A stretch of 64,000 nt of DNA from Ovis canadensis (GCF_042477335.2 NC_091255.1:49888501-49952500); one strand, 5' to 3'; positions 43,766 through 59,673 are shown, counted from the stretch's first letter. Numbers and translations are program-made. The notes: generated by a model from the letters alone, not told the origin.

Positions 43766-44842
43766 ACCAGTTCAGTTCAATTCAATTCAGTCACTCAGTC
43801 ATGTCTGACTCTCTGCAACCCCATGAATCACAGCATGCCAGGCCTCCCTGTCTATCGCCATATCCCGGAGTTCACTCAGACTCCTGTCCATCGAGTCAGT
43901 GATGCCATCCAGCCATCTCATCCTCTGTCATCCCATTTTCCTCTTGTCTCCAATCCCTCCCAGCATCAGAGTCTTTTCCAATGTGTCAACTCTTCACATG
44001 AGGTGGCCAAAGTATTGGAGTTTCAGCTTTAGCATCATTCCTTCCAAAGAACACCCAGGGCTGATCTCCTTTAGAATGGACTGGTTGGATCTCCTTGTAG
44101 TCCAAGGGACTCTCAAGAGTCTTCTCCAACACCACAGTTCAAAAGCATCAATTCTTCAGTGCTCATCTTTCTTCACAGTCCAACTCTCACATCCATACAT
44201 GACCACAGGAAAAACCATAGCCTTGACTAGACGGACCTTAGTTGGCAAAGTAATATCTCTGCTTTTTAATATGCTATCTAGGTTGTTCATAACTTTCCTT
44301 CCAAGGAGTAAGCGTCTTTTAATTTCATGGCTGCAGTTACCATCTGCAGTGATTTTGGAGCCCAAAATAATAAAGTCTGACACTGTTTTCCCATCTATTT
44401 CCCATGAAGTGATGGGACCAGATGCCATGACCTTAGTTTTCTGAATGTTGAGCTTTAAGCCAACTTTTTCACTCTCCTCTTTCACTTTCATCAGGAGGCT
44501 TTTTAGTTCCTCTTCACTTTCTCCCATTAGGGTGGTGTCATCTGCATATCTGAGGTTATTGCTATTTCTCCCAGCAATCTTGATTCCAGTTTGTGCGTCT
44601 TCCAGCCCAGCATTTCTCATGATGTACTCTTCATAGAAGTTAAATAAGCAGAGTGATAATATCCATCTTTGATGTACTCCTTTTCCTATTTGGAACCAGT
44701 CTGTTGTTCCATGTCCAGTTCTAACTGTTGTTTCCTGACCTGCATATAGGTTTCTCAAGAGGCAGGTCAGGTGGTCTGGTATTCCCATCTCTTTCAGAAT
44801 TTTCCACAGTTTATTGTGATCCACACAGTCAAAGGCTTTGGC
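43766..44842 (-). mobile_element. BovB LINE, 5'-truncated, with intact YADD box
   Basis: Reads in reverse from an AATTCAATTCAGTCACTCAG-type tail through the reverse-transcriptase region. An uninterrupted frame from about 44841 down to 44156 holds KAFDCVDHNKLWKILKEMGI and LRYADDTTL, so RT motifs A and C survive. The element is truncated just before motif A and lacks the endonuclease, so it cannot be autonomous. Confidence 0.92.
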
Positions 44843-44937
44843 TTTATTTTTATCTTTCAGTTTGGAAATTCTGATTGCCGCAGTTGGTGAAAGTTCCACT
44901 AGCTTGATATTCTTAATCTTCCTCTTCCCTCCCAACA

Positions 44938-44940
<3 letters not shown>

Positions 44941-44976
<36 letters not shown>
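44941..44976 (+). repeat. (CA)n microsatellite
   Basis: A pure CA run of about 36 bp. Confidence 0.97.
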
Positions 44977-44977
<1 letters not shown>

Positions 44978-45237
44978 CTGAATTCACTTATTTCTCAGTC
45001 TCTGCTCTCCAGCTCAGATTCCTCAGCCTGTTACCCTCATCTTGTCAGTTTCCTACATCCCTGAACTTGAGCGAACTTAAAGCAAGCTTCCTAACCTGGG
45101 CATCAAAGGATCAAGTCAGCAAAACCTTTGAATCTCAAGGCTGTGCCTCCCAGGCCTGGTCAATATAACTGGGGATCACAGCACAGGGATAGGACCCTAA
45201 GGACATGAATGTTTACTAGGAATTTACTCCCTTTCAG

Positions 45238-45455
45238 GGGCTTCCTAAGTGGCACTAGTTGTAAAAGACCTGCCAATGCAGGAGACATAAAAGAGGTTTG
45301 ATCCCTGGGCCAGGAAGATCCCCTGGAGGAGGGCATGGCAGTCCACTCCAGTATTCTTGCCTGGAGAATTCCATGGACAAAGAAGCCTGATGGGCTACAG
45401 TCCAAAGGGTTGCAAAGAGTTGGACAAGACTGAAGCAACTGAACACATACTGTGT
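45238..45455 (+). mobile_element. Bov-tA SINE
   Basis: Diverged full-length copy (GGGGCTTCCTAAGTGGCACT, GGAAGATCCCCTGGAGGAGG, GCAAAGAGTTGGACAAGACT). Confidence 0.87.
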
Positions 45456-45477
45456 ATCAGGCATTGGGTTAGGCACC

Positions 45478-45558
45478 TTATTATTCTCCCCACTTTAAGA
45501 GTCTGAAGCTCAGACAGGTCAAGTCACACACTGAGGGCTGAGATTCAGATAGAGGCTG
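45478..45558 (+). mobile_element. MIR fragment
   Basis: MIR-like tail: TTATTCTCCCCACTTTAAGA, then AAGCTCAGACAGGTCAAGTC and ACACA. Its end (45524-45558) recurs inverted at 46421-46455. Confidence 0.6.
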
Positions 45559-45572
45559 CCATTCAGATAGAG

Positions 45573-46420
45573 AACTGCTGTTGTTGTTGTCCAGTCACTA
45601 AGTTGTGTCCAACCCTTTGCAACCCCATGGACAGCAGTATACCAGGCTTCCCTGTCCTTCACCATCTCCCAGTATTTGCTCAAACTCATTTCCATTGTGT
45701 CAATGATGGCATCCAACCATCTTATCCTCAGTCATCCCCTTCTCCTCCTGCCTTCAATCTTTCCCAACATCAGAGTCTTTTCCAATGAGTTACCTCTCTG
45801 CATAAGGTGGCCAAAGTATTGGAGCTTCAGCTTTGGCATCAGTTCTTCCAATGAATATTCAGGGTTGATTTCCTTTAGGATTGACTGGTTTGATGTCCTT
45901 GCTGTCCAAAGGACTCTCAAGAGTCTTCTCCAGCACCACAGTTCTGAAACATCAATTCTTTGACACTCAGCCTTCTTTATGGTCCAACTCTCACATCTAT
46001 ATATGACTGCTGGAAAAATCATAGCTTTGATTACATGGACTTTTGTCAGCAAAGTGATGGCTCTGCTCTTTAATATGCTGTCTAAGTTTGTCATAGCTTT
46101 CCTTCCAAGGACCAAGCATCTTTTAAAATTTTATGGCTGTAGTCATCGTCCACAGTGGTTTTGGAGTCCAAGAAACTAAAATCTGTCACTGCTTCCACTT
46201 TTCCCCCATCTATTTTCCATGAAGTGATAGGACTGGATGCCATGATCTTAATTTTTCGAATGTTGAATTTTAAGCCAGCGTTTTCACTCTCCTCTTTCAC
46301 CCTCATCAAGAGGCTCTTTAGTTCCTCTTCACTTTCTGCCATTAGAGTAGTATCATCTGCATATCTCAGGTTGTTGATATTTCTCCCAGCAATCCTGATT
46401 CCAGATTGGGATTCATCCAG
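45573..46420 (-). mobile_element. BovB 3' part flanked by inverted 35-bp repeats
   Basis: BovB RT C-terminal and 3' region in reverse, starting at a (TTG)n tail. The flanks 45524-45558 and 46421-46455 are inverted copies (32/35), not direct repeats. Confidence 0.88.
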
Positions 46421-46456
46421 CAGCCTCTATCTGAACCTCAGTCCTCAATGTGTGAT

Positions 46457-47040
46457 GGTAAACAGAAGCAAACTTGTTCAAAGCCAAGATTTTTCTGGGA
46501 CTTTCTTCATATTCTCTCTCTTTTGGTCTTTGAACCATTTTAAAAACTTTAAATACATGCACCCTCCAGCGTGTCATGTTCCAAGCTTTAGTTCATCAGG
46601 GCCACCACAAATTTCATTTCTGCTGCTACATGAAATCATCTCATGTAGATGCCAACATTTCTTGCCACTGCTGAACACATGGTTTAATGTCTTATAACTC
46701 TGTCTGTGACCAAGAGAGCGGTGAATCTGTCCTGACTTCCCTTAAATTTCAGACCCATGCTTGTCCCTGCACGTCAAAAAGTGAAAGTAAGAGAGCAATA
46801 CCAAGCAGCACACCTGCCGTGGGCTCAGGTAAGAGCCCATCTATCTGCCTGGGACACACCCTCCTCAAGGTGTCTGTGAGTTTCACAATAACAGAGGACA
46901 GGGCTCATCACAATCACATCTTCTTTTTGTTTTATCAGTTCTTTTAACTTGGGGCACTTCTTATCTGACTTTCCTGTTTTGGATGAGGACTGTGAGATGT
47001 TGTTAGCTCTTTGAAACAAAACAAAACAGAACAAAGCATT
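46457..47040. other. unassigned sequence
   Basis: No gene or repeat was recognised. Confidence 0.35.
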
Positions 47041-47044
47041 TGAC

Positions 47045-47254
47045 TAGACCTGCCATCCACTGTGCTAGTGGTAAAGAATCTACCTGCCCGTGCAGGAGAC
47101 ATGAGACGTGGCTTGGATCCCTAGGTTAGGAAGATCCCCTGGAGGAGGGCCTGGCAACCCACTCCAGTATTGTGGCCTGGAGAATCCCATAGAGGAGCCT
47201 GGTGGGCCACAGTTCATAGGATCACAAAGAGATGGACGCAACTGAAGCAACTTA

Positions 47255-47260
<6 letters not shown>
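47045..47260 (+). mobile_element. Bov-tA SINE
   Basis: GGTAAAGAATCTACCTGCCC through GCAACTGAAGCAACTTACAC. Its tail runs into the (CA)n tract. Confidence 0.85.
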
Positions 47261-47287
<27 letters not shown>

Positions 47288-47295
47288 ACACACAC
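47252..47295 (+). repeat. (CA)n microsatellite between two SINE tails
   Basis: A CA run of about 44 bp with one CTCA interruption. It lies between the tail of a plus-strand Bov-tA and the tail of a minus-strand Bov-tA. Confidence 0.95.
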
Positions 47296-47306
47296 GGACA
47301 TCATCC

Positions 47307-47748
47307 GCTGTACTCTGTGCTCAGTCATGTCCAACTCTCTGCAGCCCCAGGAACTGTAGCCTGCCAGGCTCCTCTATCCATGAAATTTTCCAGGCAAGAA
47401 TACTGGAGTGGGTTACCATTTCCTACTCTGGGAAATCTTCCCGACCCAGGGATTGAACCCATGTTTCTTGAGTCTCCTGCATTGGCAGGTGGATTCTTTT
47501 TTCTTCTTTAAACTTGTTACTTTTATTTATTTTTTAATATAAATTTATTTATTTTAATTGGAGGTTAATTACGGAGAGGGAGAGGGTGGGATGATATGGG
47601 ATAATGGCATTGAAACACGTATAATATCATATTTGAAATGAATCGCCAGTCCAGGTTCGAAGCATGATACTGGATGCTTGGGGCTGGTGCACTGGGACAA
47701 CCCAGAGGGATGGCAGGTGGATTCTTAACCACCAGCGCCACCTGGGAA
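47307..47748 (-). mobile_element. Bov-tA SINE split by a 212-bp L1 insertion
   Basis: SINE sequence in reverse, 47307-47498, resumes at 47711 and ends at CGCCACCTGGGAAG. Confidence 0.87.
47499..47710. mobile_element. mini L1 insertion with internal inversion (twin priming)
   Basis: 47499 to about 47573 is L1 poly(A)/3' end in minus orientation (TTTTAATTGGAGGTTAATTA). 47574-47710 is L1 3' UTR in plus orientation (TGCTTGGGGCTGGTGCACTG). The 16-bp direct repeat TGGCAGGTGGATTCTT flanks the insertion (47483-47498 and 47711-47726). Confidence 0.9.
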
Positions 47749-47759
47749 GTCATCCACTA

Positions 47760-48221
47760 CCCTCTAGTTTTAAATGTTAGTGTCAGCTGATCTATTTCCC
47801 ACTCAGCCACTAATTGCTCCTTTTAACATCAATGTCAATCAAATTTGTCATTTTAGCCTGTTTTTTCCCCCAGATTTCCAAGTGTTCTTGTAAAATCACT
47901 TGCCAAACATGGGACTGTATTTGAAAGATTATTGTCTTATTTTTGCAAGGGAAGAAGGTGGAAATTTGATCATTATTTGGTCAGTTCCTATCCTGTGCTC
48001 TGTGTGAAAGATCAGAGATATGTAATATCTATATGTAATATCATTTTCCTGGTGGATGACTTAGTGATTAGCCCCCAGAAGCCTCCTTGAGACAACCCCA
48101 AAATAAACATTTTTCAGGGTTACAATTTTACCATTTTATTTCTTTTCCATTTGGTCAGATACTCCTTTAGCCTCTACTAGAGTTATTGGATATCACTGTG
48201 AAAAATTATTATTTGGGCTCT
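47760..48221. other. unassigned sequence
   Basis: No gene or repeat was recognised. Confidence 0.35.
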
Positions 48222-48245
48222 AAACTCTTTTCAGATAAGGTAAAC

Positions 48246-48495
48246 GCTGCCTCATGCGAAGAGTTGACTCATTGGAAAAGACTCTGATGCTGGGAGGGAT
48301 TGGGGGCAGGAGGAGAAGGCGACGACAGAGGATGAGATGGCTGGATGGCATCACTGACTCGATGGACGTGAGTCTGAGTGAACTCCGGGAGTTGGTGATG
48401 GACAGGGAGGCCTGGAGAGCTGCAATTCATGGGGTCGCAAAGAGTCGGACACGACTGAGCGACTGAACTGAAATGAACTGAACTGAACTGAACTG
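48246..48495 (+). mobile_element. young BovB 3' end with 24-bp target-site duplication
   Basis: Near-consensus 250-bp BovB 3' end with an (AACTG)n tail. Perfect 24-bp direct repeats flank it (48222-48245 and 48496-48519). Confidence 0.95.
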
Positions 48496-48727
48496 AAACT
48501 CTTTTCAGATAAGGTAAACACTTTATAAAGAGCTGAAATGAGAAGAAAGTCCAAACTAGATATATGCCCTCAAGATGCCAATTGAGTAAATACTGGGAAT
48601 CGATCTGTAAATGGTAATACAGTTCTCAATGTTAAATTCAGCCAAGAATCATCTCTATGTTTGATTTAGGCAGAATCTTCTTACCTAACCAAGTATTTTA
48701 AAATAGCATTGTATTGCCAAGTCTTTA

Positions 48728-48777
48728 GCTTAGAAAGGCTAAAGTGGTGCTGGGGCACCATTTTAGCCTTTCTAAGC
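48728..48777. repeat. 50-nt near-perfect inverted repeat (hairpin)
   Basis: Arms 48728-48750 and 48755-48777 are 23 bp, complementary except for one G-T pair, with the 4-nt loop TGGG. Pairing stops immediately outside the arms. Confidence 0.9.
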
Positions 48778-49348
48778 CTTTCCTCTTCACTTAAAAATGC
48801 AATAAGATGTTCCCGGAGCCGGGGAGGCTACTGCTAGCCCAGGTCCTATGGCTCCTCCCTGGCTTGTCACTCCATCACTGGCCCTCATTCCTCCTTCAAA
48901 GGCACCAGCCTCATTCCCTCCCTTGATGTCCTTCTGTCTGAAATGCCCTTTTCCTCTGGTCTGCTTCTTCTCACTTTCCAGGGTCAGCTCAGATACCACC
49001 TCTTGGAAAGACCAGCCCTGACCATGGTAACTACTATTGCCCAGACCCCATCCATCACCTTGGTTTCCTTTCTTCTTGGTGCTTTCCATTGTTTAAAAGC
49101 CTCTCCTTAAATAAATAAAGAAACTAAACTCCTCTTCCTGCTGGACTGGTTTGCTCAGTGCATCTTATTTACTGCCTCTCTCCTCCACTGTTCTGTGAAC
49201 TCTCAGTGAGCATGATCCTTCCTATCTTCTCCGCTGATACACTCTGGTGCTGAGAACAAGAACAGGCCCAGTGTAAGTGCTTAATAAGTATTCATTGAAC
49301 AAACAAATGAATCCAAACATCCTCAGTGCTCCCATTGATTGAACTTCT
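48778..49348. other. unassigned intergenic sequence
   Basis: No gene or repeat was recognised. Confidence 0.35.
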
Positions 49349-49360
49349 AAGTAATGTTGT

Positions 49361-49594
49361 TGATGTTGTTTGGTCTCTAAGTTGTGTCTGACTCTTTTGC
49401 AACCCCACGGAGTGTAGCCCACCAGGCTCCTAAGTTGTGTCTGACTCTTTTGCGATCCCATGGACTGTAGCCCACTAGGCTCCTCTGTCCATGGGGATTT
49501 CCCAGGCAAGAATACTGGAGTGGGTAGAGAGATCAAACCCGAATCTCCTGCATTAGCAAGCGGATTCCTTACTACTCGGGCACCAGGGAAGCCC
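49361..49594 (-). mobile_element. Bov-tA SINE with internal tandem duplication
   Basis: Flanked by the direct repeat AAGTAATGTTGT (49349-49360 and 49595-49606). The segment beginning CTAAGTTGTGTCTGACTCTT occurs twice in tandem (about 53 bp each, from 49377 and from 49430). Confidence 0.88.
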
Positions 49595-49859
49595 AAGTAA
49601 TGTTGTAAATATGTATCTTCTATGAACCTGGCCTAGAAGAAGTCCATTTCCCACTTCATTCATCTCTAAGTCCCAGAATCTCTTGACCATCTCCAAAGTG
49701 TCATCTGGCATTCTGTTTCAAAGGGAGGAAGACTCAGGTTGCAGGGGTATTTTAAATGCATGTACCTGGGAGGCCTGGCACAGTGGGACAGGTGTCAGTC
49801 TAGGAAAAATCATGATTTCAGCTCCCCTGTGAATGGAGGGAGAAGGTCAAAGCACCATT

Positions 49860-50108
49860 GGAGGGACTTCCCTAGTGGTCCAGTAGTTAAGAATCTGCCT
49901 TGCAATGCTGGAGATGTGGGTTCAATCCCTGGTCAGGGAACTAACAGCCCACATGCCTTGGAGCAACTAAGCCCACTCTCTACGACTGCTGAGCTCATGC
50001 ACCACAACTAGAGAGTCCATGTACTGCAACAAAATACCCTCATGATGCAATGAGGATCCTGTGTGCCGCCACTAAGACCCAACACAGTCAAACAAATAAA
50101 TAATTTTT
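49860..50108 (+). mobile_element. CHR-type SINE
   Basis: GGGACTTCCCTAGTGGTCCA head, GGTTCAATCCCTGGTCAGGG B-box region, long body and AAATAAATAA tail. Confidence 0.85.
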
Positions 50109-51179
50109 TAAAAACAGCTCCACTGAATGGATGGGGGTGAAGGCAACCATACCAGATCCAAGCTGGATTGGGGAGAAAAGCCAGATTTCAAGGGTAGGAA
50201 GATGAGAACCTGGTTCCACCGCTGACCTGCAGGTTTTGGCCAAGTTTCCTTAATCTACTCTCAGCTTTCCATCTATGGACTGACCATAATTCACTGTTCT
50301 CCCTGGTTTAAAGCAAAAAGTAGGCAGTAAATAGATGTAAGCTCCTCTCTTATCAAGCATTGGATGCCCTACACTGCTGCTACTGGCCACCTTGCTGACC
50401 TTATGAGCCAAAATATGCAGAAAGAAGGGAAGAGCCAGGCAATCTGTGTTCTTGCTCCAGATGTTCAGAAAACTCAGTTTGCCTGTTTGTAAAATGGAGA
50501 AGGGGCCGGTGAAGGAGTGGGAGTGGGAGGACTGTAAAGCAGCACAAGGAAACTTTGGGGGATGGTGGATATGTGCGGTGATGCTTCTCTGGTGTGTACA
50601 GTTGTCAAAAGTTACCAAGCTGCATGCTTTGCATACATGCAATTTATTGTATGTCAGTTATCCATCAATGAAGCTTTATTTTAATGGAGATAGTGATGCC
50701 TATGTATCCCCATCTGGCACATAGAACAAGCCCAGATGTGGCTGTGGGTAAGAGGACATTTGAGAAGGAAGTACCAATACCCACAGCGGTTCTGCTGTTC
50801 TGGGCCCTCACCAGCACAAGACCCACAGGCTGGGAGTGCAGCTGGGAGCAGGTGTTCTGGAACCAGACCACCCCACCCATGAGCAGGTTCCTCTTCCACA
50901 AGTAGGATAATCAAGGTTGTCCCACCCACCAGGCATGGATGTGGGGTAAATCCTCAAAATGGGCAGATGAGGACAAACAGTAGCCTGAGGCAGGGGTTGG
51001 GATTGCGTCTTTTTCAACACCAACAGTATTTTGTATTCTAGGACTTCATGGAGTAGATCCCACCTTGGGTGCAGCCAAAACCATGCAAAATGGGCTTCTT
51101 GAAATTGACTTGACTATTCTAGAAATAGTCAAGGACTTGGATGAAAAGTGAAGGCTCCTGAGAGGAAATGAAGGCTCCT
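50109..51179. other. unassigned intergenic sequence
   Basis: No gene was recognised. Open frames on both strands at 50665-51023 overlap one another and lack family resemblance. Confidence 0.35.
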
Positions 51180-51778
51180 GACAGACTTTATTTTCTTGGG
51201 CTTCAAAATCACTGCAGATGGTGACTGCAGCCATGAAATTAAAAGACACTTGCTTCTCGTAAAAAAAGCTATGACAAACCTAGACAGCATATTAAAAAGC
51301 AGAGACATTACTTTGCTGACAAAAGTCTGTCTAGTTAAAGCTATGGTTTTTCCAGTAGTCATGTATGGCTGTGAGAGTTGGACCATAAAGAAAGCTGAGC
51401 ACTGAAGAATTGATGCTTTTGAACTGTGGTGTTGAAGAAGACTCTTGAGAGTCCCTTGGACTGCAAGGAGATCCAACCAGTCCATCCTAAAGGAAATCAG
51501 TCCTGAGTATTCCTTGGAAGGACTGATGCTGAAGCTGAAGCTCCAATACTTTGGCCACCTGGTGCAAAGAGCTAACTCATTGGAAAAGACCCTGATGCTG
51601 GGAAAGATTGAAGGCAGGAGAAGGGGATGACAGAGGATGGGATGGTTGGATGGCATTACCGACTCAATGGACATGAGTTTGAGCAAGCTCCAGGAATTGG
51701 TGATGGACAGGGAAGCCTGGTGCACTGCTGTCCATGGGGTCACAAAGAGTTGAACATGACTGAGTGACTGAACTGACT
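51180..51778 (+). mobile_element. BovB 3' part
   Basis: CAGACTTTATTTTCTTGGGC through the RT C-terminal remnant (CHEIKRHLLLVKKAMTNLDS-type reading) to the GACTGAACTGACTGA tail. Confidence 0.9.
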
Positions 51779-53113
51779 GAGAACAATTCTGTTAATTTCT
51801 TCAACAGAACAATGGAACAAGACTTCTGGACCTTAGCAGCTATAGGATTTTCCAGAGCAAACAGCAATCCTCACAGGTGGATATTCCACATTTTCTTGGC
51901 CAAGTGGCGGTCCTAGGTGTTTCCAGGTTGCTTCTGCTCAAGGTCCTCCCTTGAGCCTCTTGATAATCCAGCCTGTGAGTGACTCCTTGTCAGAGCCACC
52001 CATATATATCTACCCTCGAAAGGGAACTAATGCAGGTGCCTGTAAGGACAAGAGGTTAAAGCAGGCATCCAGGAGAGACGTGGCAGACCATCCCACATTC
52101 CTTGCCCCACATCTTCCCACATTTCCCCACAGACAATATTCTTTTCATTGCTCACCACAAGGCTCCCCATCACATTCCAGTCTCTATGATTCCTCCTTTC
52201 ATGTCAAACTCATGCTACTCTGGGTCCTAGAATTCCATGAGCAAGCAGGGAAGAGGGACACCAGGAATAATGGAAGAGATAAGTCATCTCTACAGAAGGG
52301 GAAGTTAGTCTTGAATGACCCCCAGCTCCACACTGAAAAACAGGAGTCCAGGTTACACCAGTCAAGGGAGGAAAAGACGGACCTAAGAGGAAGATAGGAA
52401 TATACAATCTTAAAATTAGACTCAGAGCCCAAGAATTAGTATTCAAGGTTAAAAGAGTCAATGGCAATAATACTAAGGCTCATTACATGTATGGGGCTTC
52501 CCTGGTGACTTTTTTTTTCTTTTATTGTGTGTATGTAATGCCATGCCTCCAAGTACAGGGACCATCACAGCATGAGACACCAGCCCCAGGTGCTCTCTCA
52601 AAGGAACAGTCTGAAAGTTAGGGAAGTAAACAACATCTGATGCTGTCATCTGGTGAGTAAGACTCTGCCCAGCCTTATGTTGCATGTTTCACATGGAGGG
52701 AAGAGAGGGGTTGGGAGGCAGTTCCCAGGTTCTGGTACTCTTGCTTCTGGGCTATGACAGCACTGTGTCTAGGAACTGATGACCTTGGTGATGGTGGGCT
52801 GAGGCCCCCATGGAAGAAAGAAATTAATCTTAAGCCTGGAGAGCCCAGAGTTGAATGGAAGGACCTTATCTGTAAGAGGGCTCTCTTTTTCTCTTTGTTA
52901 CTGCCTCTTTGTTACTGCTGAAAGACAATTTTAAAAACTAGACAGTTTTTTAACTAGAACTAGAGAGTTCCAGACCCATTTATTTCTCTTCTTATTCTAA
53001 GCAAGCAACAGACATTTATTAATAATGATGATGTGACTTTCTATGTGGATTTGAGACCTATCTTGTATCCATGTTAATCATTTTTGAAGTTGATTTTTAA
53101 AATATTTTCTACT
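51779..53113. other. unassigned intergenic sequence
   Basis: Holds a truncated SINE head at 52494-52508 followed by a T-run. The open frame at 51951-52397 has no recognisable family. Confidence 0.35.
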
Positions 53114-53124
53114 GATTCTTCTCT

Positions 53125-53403
53125 GCTGCTGCTGCTGCTGCTAAGTCACTTCAGTCGTGTCTGACTCTGTGTGACCCCAGAGACGGCAGCCCACCAGGTT
53201 CCCCCGTCCCTGGGATTCTCCAGGCAAGAACACTGGACTGGGTTGCCATTTCCTTCTCCAATGCATGAAAGTGAAAAGTGAAAGTGAAGTCGCTCAGTCG
53301 TGTCCGACCCACAGCGACCCCATGGACTGCAGCCTACCAGGCTCCTCCGTCCATGGGATTTTCCAGACAAGAGTACTGGAGTGGGGTGCCATTGCCTTCT
53401 CCG
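53125..53403 (-). mobile_element. BOVA2 SINE
   Basis: (CTG)n start, two BOV-A units in reverse. The 11-bp direct repeat GATTCTTCTCT flanks it (53114-53124 and 53404-53414). Confidence 0.93.
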
Positions 53404-53485
53404 GATTCTTCTCTACCAAACTCCAAATAATTGTTTTGTGCATGTGGTCCTCTGTCAATATTTCAGCCAGTGATCCTCTCTGCCG

Positions 53486-53555
53486 AAAAGGGCACTGATT
53501 CGCAAATCTTGGAATAGATTAAAAGGGCACTGATTCGCAAATCTTGGAATAGATT
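53486..53555 (+). repeat. perfect 35-bp tandem duplication
   Basis: 53486-53520 and 53521-53555 are identical (starting AAAAGGGCACTGATTCGCAA). Confidence 0.97.
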
Positions 53556-53767
53556 AGAAACATCTGTTCTCCCTCCTACAGGACTCTGCTCCCTGAGAGC
53601 AGAGTGGTACATGATGTGATTGTTCCCTGCCTGTGATTCTCTCAGATTCTCTTTGAAGAATTTGACAGAAAATGCTTGCAGATACTCTCCGGTGGATTTG
53701 TCATCCCTTTCCTATCATCTTCCTCCAAAACACAAAATCCATGGCAGAGGGAGATATCGTTGAGGGT

Positions 53768-54090
53768 AGTTTGGACAGCAAGGAGATGAAACCAGTCAAT
53801 CCTAAAGGAAACTAACCCTGAATACTCATTGGAAGGGCTTATGCTGAAGCTGAAGCCCCAATACTTTGGCCATCTGATGTGAAGAGCTGACTCATTGGAA
53901 AAGACCCTGATGCTGGGAAAGACTGAAGGCAGGAGAAGGGGATCATAGAGGATGAGATGGTTGGATGGCATCACGGACTCAATGGACATGAGTTTGAACA
54001 ACCTCCAAGAGATAGTGAAGGACAGGGAAACCTGGCGTGCTGCAGTCCATGGGGTCGCAAAGAGTCAGACATAACTTAGCGACTAAACAA
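53768..54090 (+). mobile_element. BovB 3' end
   Basis: GGACAGCAAGGAGATGAAAC through CATTGGAAAAGACCCTGATG to the GACTAAACAACAG tail. Confidence 0.88.
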
Positions 54091-54223
54091 CAGACCATCT
54101 ATTGGGGGGATGACTCCGTCATCTGATGGGAAGAACACTGATTCTGTTTTATCTATAGAAGACACCCAATTGTGAAATGAATGAATGAAAAGGCCAATTA
54201 CCATTTTTGTGCCAGAATAAGAA

Positions 54224-54229
54224 TTTATT
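54224..54229 (-). terminator. KRT33A: candidate poly(A) signal of KRT33A (AATAAA)
   Basis: AATAAA on the coding strand, 386 nt beyond the stop codon, implying a 3' UTR of roughly 400 nt. Confidence 0.65.
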
Positions 54230-54614
54230 AAGAGATTAACAAGGGATATTTATCACTTCTCCAAAGACCAAAAGAGTGACAAGGAAGATTTCTTCCAATT
54301 ATGTTCAGTTTCACAGCTTGCCTACCAGCTCAATCATACTTAATGTAATTATTTAAAATCACAGGTAAGAATTTGCTAGGGCATAACACATTAAGCAAAT
54401 ATATCATTGTGAGCATAGACATTACTTGATCCTGCTGTACATTTCTTTGTGGGACTCAGAAGACAGACTGGGCCATTGGTGGACTTTGCAGCCACTTGTG
54501 TTAAAGAATCTAGCTGGGAATTCAGTGGAAGCTGATGCTGGTTGAAGGCTGGTCCCAGAAGTGGAACTGAGATGTGACTTTGGAGCCCTTGACCTCCTGC
54601 TGGCACTGAGGCCT

Positions 54615-59613
<4,999 letters not shown>

Positions 59614-59653
59614 TCACCAAGCCAGAGTTGTGGGTCTCCTTCCTCTTGGGAGC

Positions 59654-59660
59654 ATTTATA
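59654..59660 (-). promoter_or_regulatory. KRT33A: TATA box of KRT33A
   Basis: TATAAAT on the coding strand, 86 bp above the ATG. Confidence 0.75.
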
Positions 59661-59673
59661 CCCCCTCTGTAGA

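Noticed and set aside
43899-44444. 181-codon plus-strand frame, with similar frames at 24871-25425 and 51129-51743 minus
   Set aside because: The recurring antisense shadow of the BovB 3' region, present wherever BovB is.
51951-52397. 148-codon open frame
   Set aside because: No family resemblance. The opposite strand is also open over part of the region.
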